This document shows, one piece after another, positions 60,102-64,000 of a stretch of 64,000 nt of DNA. The notes beneath the pieces were generated by a model. The model searched no databases. It was not told the DNA's origin and worked only from the letters and a program-made list of their open reading frames with translations. Source of the stretch: Neorhizobium tomejilense (GTDB lineage Bacteria; Pseudomonadota; Alphaproteobacteria; Rhizobiales; Rhizobiaceae); the NCBI GenBank assembly GCA_002968845.1, contig PVBG01000014.1, forward strand, positions 115,108-179,107. Direction: 5' to 3'. Every line of letters starts with the position of its first letter. Positions within the stretch are counted from its first letter, which is position 1. The translations under genes were made by a program, and so were the position numbers.

Positions 60102-60653
60102 ATGTACATTTTGATCGGCATAATTGTTCTCGTCGCATTCTACGTCGTTATGATCTACAACGGCCTCGTCAAAGCCCGCCAGATGGCGGAGGAGGCGTGG
60201 TCCGGCATCGACGTTCAGTTGAAGCGCCGCGCCGACCTGATCCCGAACCTGATCGAGACGGTCAAGGGATATGCCGCCCACGAAAAGGGCACGTTCGAGG
60301 AAGTCGTCAAGCTGCGCAACCAGGCGCAGGCGGTGCCCGCAGGCGATGTGGCCGGTCGCGCCCAGGCGGAAGGCCTGCTCGGCCAGGCGCTCGGCAAGAT
60401 CATAGCGCTTGCCGAGGCCTATCCGGACCTCAAGGCGAACGAGAACTTCTCCGAACTGCAGGCCTCGCTCGAAACCATCGAAAGCGAGATCCAGATGTCA
60501 CGGCGGTATTACAACGGTGCGGCCCGCGACCTGAACGTCAAGGTCGAGAGCTTCCCCAGCAACCTCGTCGCCGGCCAGTTCGGTTTCTCGAAGCGCGAGT
60601 ATTTCGAGATCGAGAACGCCGCCGACCGGGCGGTCCCGACCGTCAAGTTCTGA
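60102..60653 (+). CDS. LemA family protein
   Basis: Encodes 183 residues from the ATG at 60102, behind GGGAG; the frame extends to 60081. One N-terminal membrane helix (about 1-20, YILIGIIVLVAFYVVMIYNGL), then four long helices with the family core ARQMAEEAWSGIDVQLKRRADLIPNLIETVKGYAAHE (about 25-61) and the C-terminal RYYNGAARDLNVKVE ... NLVAGQFGFSKREYFE. A membrane-anchored helical protein without known activity, very often linked to DUF2207 or TPM proteins, as here. Confidence 0.93.
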   Translation: MYILIGIIVLVAFYVVMIYNGLVKARQMAEEAWSGIDVQLKRRADLIPNLIETVKGYAAHEKGTFEEVVKLRNQAQAVPAGDVAGRAQAEGLLGQALGKIIALAEAYPDLKANENFSELQASLETIESEIQMSRRYYNGAARDLNVKVESFPSNLVAGQFGFSKREYFEIENAADRAVPTVKF

Positions 60654-60743
60654 AATCCGCCATTGGACCTTCGTGCCGCAACGGTTTAAGAGCGCGGTCG
60701 GCCGCTCGTTGCGGCATTCCATTGGCGTTAAGAGACGAATATC

Positions 60744-62015
60744 ATGGGTAGAGCCAAACTCACCATCCTGCCGCCGGGCAAGCCGCTTTCCGGACGCGCC
60801 ATGCCGCCCGGTTCCAAGTCGATCACCAACCGCGCGCTGCTTCTGGCGGGCCTCGCCAGCGGCACCAGCCGGTTGACCGGTGCGCTACGGAGCGACGATA
60901 CGCGCTACATGGCCGACGCTTTGCGGGCCATGGGTGTTTCGGTCGACGAGCCGGACGAGACGACCTTTGTCGTCACCGGCAGTGGCAAGCTTCTGCCGCC
61001 ATCCGCCCCGCTGTTCCTCGGCAATGCCGGCACCGCGACCCGCTTCCTGACCGCGGCCGTCGCTTCCGTTGCGGGCACCGTCGTCGTTGATGGCGACGAA
61101 CACATGCGCAAGCGGCCGATCGGCCCGCTGGTCGCCGCCCTGAAATCGCTCGGCATCGATGCCGAAGCGCCGACCGGCTGCCCGCCGGTGACGGTTCGCG
61201 GCAATGGCCATTTCGCCTCCGGCCGCGTCGAGATCGATGCCGGTCTCTCCAGCCAATACGTCTCGGCGCTGCTGATGGCGGGGCCGCTGGTCAGCCAAGG
61301 TGCCAACGCCCCCTTGACGGTTGCGCTCGCCGGTGCGGAAATCGGCGCCCGCGGTTATGTAGACCTGACGCTCGCCGCCATGCAGGCTTTCGGCGCCAAG
61401 GTGGAGCAGGTCGACGCTGCAACATGGAAGGTCGAGCCGACCGGATATCGCGCAGCAGACTTCGTCATTGAACCGGATGCGTCGGCCGCCACCTATCTCT
61501 GGGCCGCCGAGGTGCTGACCGGCGGTGCCATCGATCTCGGCGTGGCGGCCACCGCCTTCACCCAGCCGGATGCCAAGGCTTATGAGGTGATCGCGCAATT
61601 CCCGCACCTGCCGGCCGAAATCGACGGTTCGCAAATGCAGGATGCGGTGCCGACGCTCGCGGTGCTGGCCGCCTTCAACGAAACGCCGGTGCGTTTCACC
61701 GGCATCGCCAACCTGCGCGTCAAGGAATGCGACCGGGTGAGGGCGCTCTCGCTCGGCCTCAACGCCATTCGCGACGGCCTTGCGACGGAAGAGGGCGACG
61801 ACCTGATCGTCGCCTCCGACCCGTCGCTTGCCGGCCAGACCCTGCCGGCCGAGATCAACACCTTCGCCGACCACCGCATCGCCATGAGCTTTGCGCTTGC
61901 CGGGTTGATGATCGGCGGCATCACCATTCTCGATCCGGATTGCGTCGCCAAGACCTTCCCCAGCTATTGGGACGTACTGGCCTCGCTCGGCGTCGACTAT
62001 ACGGACATAGTTTAA
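60744..62015 (+). CDS. EPSP synthase-like protein (3-phosphoshikimate 1-carboxyvinyltransferase)
   Basis: Encodes 423 residues, normal for AroA. Motifs: MPPGSKSITNRALLLAGLA (about 20-38), LGNAGTATRFLTAAV (about 92-106), EHMRKRPIGPLVAAL, LSSQYVSALLM (about 169-179), RVKECDRVRAL and INTFADHRIAMSF with catalytic Asp/His/Arg. It should make EPSP from shikimate-3-phosphate and PEP. Residue 101 is Phe where the E. coli class I enzyme has Pro. In Rhizobiaceae the main aroA is usually a class II (CP4-like) gene beside cmk and rpsA, so this may be a second copy. Here it sits between lemA and a DUF2207 gene, an odd place for a shikimate gene. Confidence 0.88.
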   Translation: MGRAKLTILPPGKPLSGRAMPPGSKSITNRALLLAGLASGTSRLTGALRSDDTRYMADALRAMGVSVDEPDETTFVVTGSGKLLPPSAPLFLGNAGTATRFLTAAVASVAGTVVVDGDEHMRKRPIGPLVAALKSLGIDAEAPTGCPPVTVRGNGHFASGRVEIDAGLSSQYVSALLMAGPLVSQGANAPLTVALAGAEIGARGYVDLTLAAMQAFGAKVEQVDAATWKVEPTGYRAADFVIEPDASAATYLWAAEVLTGGAIDLGVAATAFTQPDAKAYEVIAQFPHLPAEIDGSQMQDAVPTLAVLAAFNETPVRFTGIANLRVKECDRVRALSLGLNAIRDGLATEEGDDLIVASDPSLAGQTLPAEINTFADHRIAMSFALAGLMIGGITILDPDCVAKTFPSYWDVLASLGVDYTDIV

Positions 62016-62060
62016 GCGGAAAACCCGGATCGGCTGGTGCCGAAGAGGAGGAATGTCGTG

Positions 62061-63989
62061 ATGCGGTGGTTCTCCGGCCTTGGCCTGGCGTTGCTTTTCT
62101 CCCTGTCGGCGGCGCTGCCCGCCGCGGCGGAGGAATATATCCGCTCCTATCATTCCGACATCCAGGTCGCGGAAAACGGCGACCTGACGGTCACCGAAAC
62201 CATCATCGCCAATTCGGAAGGCGACAGGATCAAGCGCGGCCTGTTTCGCGACTTCCCGCTGACCATGACGGATGCGGCCGGCCGCACCGTGCGGGTCGGC
62301 TTCGAGGTCGTTTCCGTCACACGCGACGGCCAGGCCGAACCGTTCCATACCGAAAGCGTCACCGGCGGCATCCGCATCTATTCCGGCGACAAGGACGTCT
62401 TCCTCCGGGATGGCGAACACACCTTCGTTTTCACCTACAAGACCGACCGGCAGATCCGTTATTTCGACGACCACGACGAGCTTTACTGGAACGCGACCGG
62501 CAATGGCTGGGAATTCCGCATCGCCCAGGCTTCGGCGCGGGTGACACTGCCGGGTAGCGCCCGGATAACCCAGACCGCCGTCTATACCGGCCCGCTCGGC
62601 TCTACCGCCCGCAATGCCCGCATGCAGGCAAACGGCAATCAGGCGGTGTTCTCGACCACAAGGCCGCTCGGCGCGCAGGAGGGCCTGACGATCGTCGCGG
62701 GCTTTCCCAAGGGGGTTGTAGCCCCTCCTTCCAGGGATCAGGAAAGTGCGTGGTGGTGGCGCGACAATATCGGGACGATCATCTCGGTCGTCGGCCTTGT
62801 CCTCGTCGTCGGTTATTATGCCGCGTTCTGGGTCCGCGTCGGTCGCGACCCGGATCGGGGGGTCGTCGTGCCGCGCTGGGATGCGCCGGAGGGGCTGTCG
62901 CCGGCTCTGGTCAACTACATCGACAACAAGGGCTTTTCCGGCGGCGGCTGGACGGCGTTTGCCGCAAGCGCGCTCGATCTGGCGGTCAAGGGTTATGTGA
63001 CGCTGGAGGATCTCGCGGAAAAGATCGTCATCCGGCGCACCGACAAGGCAGTGCCGAGGACGGTGCCGATCGGCCAGGCCTCGATCCTTGGCTCCATCGG
63101 GGCCAAGGGGCAGGAACTGATTATCGACGAGGCCCACGGCACCACTGTCCAGTCGGTCGGCGCGAGCTTCCGCCAGGCGATCGAGAAGGAACATCGCGGC
63201 AAATATTACAACGGCAACAAGGGCTACGTGATCGGCGGCGTCATCCTGAGCGTGCTTTCCATCGTGGCTTTGCTGGTGTTCGGCAATCTCGAACCGGACA
63301 TGATCGCCATGCTGATCATCCCCGCGTTTTTTGCCGTGGTCTTCGGTTTCCTTGCTGTCGGTTTCGGCAAGGGCTTCCGCCGCGGCTCGTCGCTGTTATC
63401 GAAAATCGTCTCGGTCGTTATCCTCGGCGTCATCGGCCTCGTTGCGATCTCGATCGGCTCGGCCATCCTCGTGGCGGTCCTGTCGGAGATGACCGGCAAC
63501 GAGCATTGGCCGATCCTGGTCTCGGTCGGCGGCATCGTGCTCGCCAACGTCATCTTCTTCTTCCTGATAGGTGCGCCGACGCCGCTCGGCCGCAAGCTGA
63601 TGGATGGCATAGAGGGCCTGCGCATCTACCTGACGCTCGCCGAAAAGGACCGCATGAACACGGCCGGCGCCCCTACCATGTCGCCGCAGCATTTCGAAAA
63701 GCTTCTGCCCTATGCGGTAGCGCTCGGCGTCGAAAAGCCGTGGAGCAACACATTCGAGACCTGGCTTGCAAGCGCCGCGGCAGGCGCTGCCGCCGGCGCC
63801 TATGCGCCCGGCTGGTATAGCGGCAATTACGGATCCAATTTCGGCGACCGCATCGGCGGTTTCTCCTCCTCGATGGCCTCCACCATCGCCTCGACCATCC
63901 CCGCCCCAAAATCCTCGTCCTCCTCCTCCGGCTTTTCCGGCGGTTCGTCCGGCGGCGGGGGAGGTGGCGGCGGCGGAGGCGGCTGGTAA
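62061..63989 (+). CDS. DUF2207 membrane protein
   Basis: Encodes 642 residues from the ATG at 62061, preceded by GAGGAGG. Signal peptide (1-24), a periplasmic beta-rich domain (about 25-220: IRSYHSDIQVAENGDLTVTETI ... IKRGLFRDFP), a membrane helix near 235-260, a cytoplasmic part, two or three membrane helices near 395-500, and a tail with a Ser run and a Gly run ending in Trp (about 612-642). This is the standard DUF2207 layout. Paired with lemA two genes upstream. Function unknown; the Gly-rich end is typical of the family. Confidence 0.92.
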   Translation: MRWFSGLGLALLFSLSAALPAAAEEYIRSYHSDIQVAENGDLTVTETIIANSEGDRIKRGLFRDFPLTMTDAAGRTVRVGFEVVSVTRDGQAEPFHTESVTGGIRIYSGDKDVFLRDGEHTFVFTYKTDRQIRYFDDHDELYWNATGNGWEFRIAQASARVTLPGSARITQTAVYTGPLGSTARNARMQANGNQAVFSTTRPLGAQEGLTIVAGFPKGVVAPPSRDQESAWWWRDNIGTIISVVGLVLVVGYYAAFWVRVGRDPDRGVVVPRWDAPEGLSPALVNYIDNKGFSGGGWTAFAASALDLAVKGYVTLEDLAEKIVIRRTDKAVPRTVPIGQASILGSIGAKGQELIIDEAHGTTVQSVGASFRQAIEKEHRGKYYNGNKGYVIGGVILSVLSIVALLVFGNLEPDMIAMLIIPAFFAVVFGFLAVGFGKGFRRGSSLLSKIVSVVILGVIGLVAISIGSAILVAVLSEMTGNEHWPILVSVGGIVLANVIFFFLIGAPTPLGRKLMDGIEGLRIYLTLAEKDRMNTAGAPTMSPQHFEKLLPYAVALGVEKPWSNTFETWLASAAAGAAAGAYAPGWYSGNYGSNFGDRIGGFSSSMASTIASTIPAPKSSSSSSGFSGGSSGGGGGGGGGGGW

Positions 63990-64000
63990 ACCCTTTCCCC

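Noticed and set aside
60885..63194. Minus-strand open frame of 769 codons
   Set aside because: Antisense to EPSPS and DUF2207 genes.
1..64000. tRNA and rRNA genes
   Set aside because: No T-arm/anticodon-arm pattern or rRNA-like stretch was noticed on either strand, though a covariance search was not possible.

Overview
The window looks like a piece of a Rhizobiaceae (Rhizobium/Agrobacterium-type alphaproteobacterium) main chromosome. The support is high GC, split ATP synthase genes with the F0 part standing alone (atpI-B-E-F'-F), CTTGAC-N17-CTATAT type promoters, a CIRCE-controlled groESL pair with a sigma-32 type promoter, and many small families typical of this group (DUF2093, DUF4170, DUF2007, TIGR01459 HAD). 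Almost all of it is core housekeeping DNA. No rRNA, tRNA, CRISPR array, prophage or insertion sequence was recognised.

Layout. 1-6.6 kb: a small secreted protein, a CPA1 Na+/H+ antiporter, a TetM/OtrA-like ribosomal-protection GTPase with an elaborate leader, then groEL-groES on the minus strand. 6.7-15 kb: a decayed chrA fragment in front of an intact chrA, a HAD hydrolase, ribF, a VapBC-like toxin-antitoxin pair, ileS and a lipoprotein. 15-22.5 kb: tadA, the pseudouridine synthase rluB with a long repetitive tail, rsmD, a patatin, a quinone-reductase/TetR pair sharing an operator, and a Kef-type antiporter. 22.6-30.5 kb: a rhizobial envelope block (pmbA, cysQ-like, DUF4170, waaA, HAD, lpxK, DUF2093) ending at mutL. 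30.6-37 kb: signalling (PAS-receiver protein, GGDEF-EAL protein, PRC-barrel protein, SMP-30 lactonase, LuxR solo).

37-46 kb: a cysteine-free Mrp ATPase with a histidine-rich linker, corA-kup ion transport, a SleB-type hydrolase, and the F0 operon. 46-54.3 kb: a nucleotidyltransferase, rnhB with a hairpin over its start codon, a radical SAM protein, a GT2-like protein, and the minus-strand moaB-ispE-TPR genes with ispB beyond them. 54.3-64 kb: a rhizobial inverted-repeat element, a TrmN6-like methylase, mntH with a Mur/Fur-like dyad, an S49 peptidase, a ParDE pair, glyQ, and a lemA / second EPSP synthase / DUF2207 cluster.

The most interesting observations are the hairpin that encloses the rnhB ribosome-binding site and start, the Mrp protein that has lost all cysteines but gained eight alternating histidines, the duplicated initiation region and overlapping leader ORF of the Tet-like gene, and the lemA-EPSPS-DUF2207 grouping with Phe at the Pro101 position. 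No clearly new multi-gene system was found.
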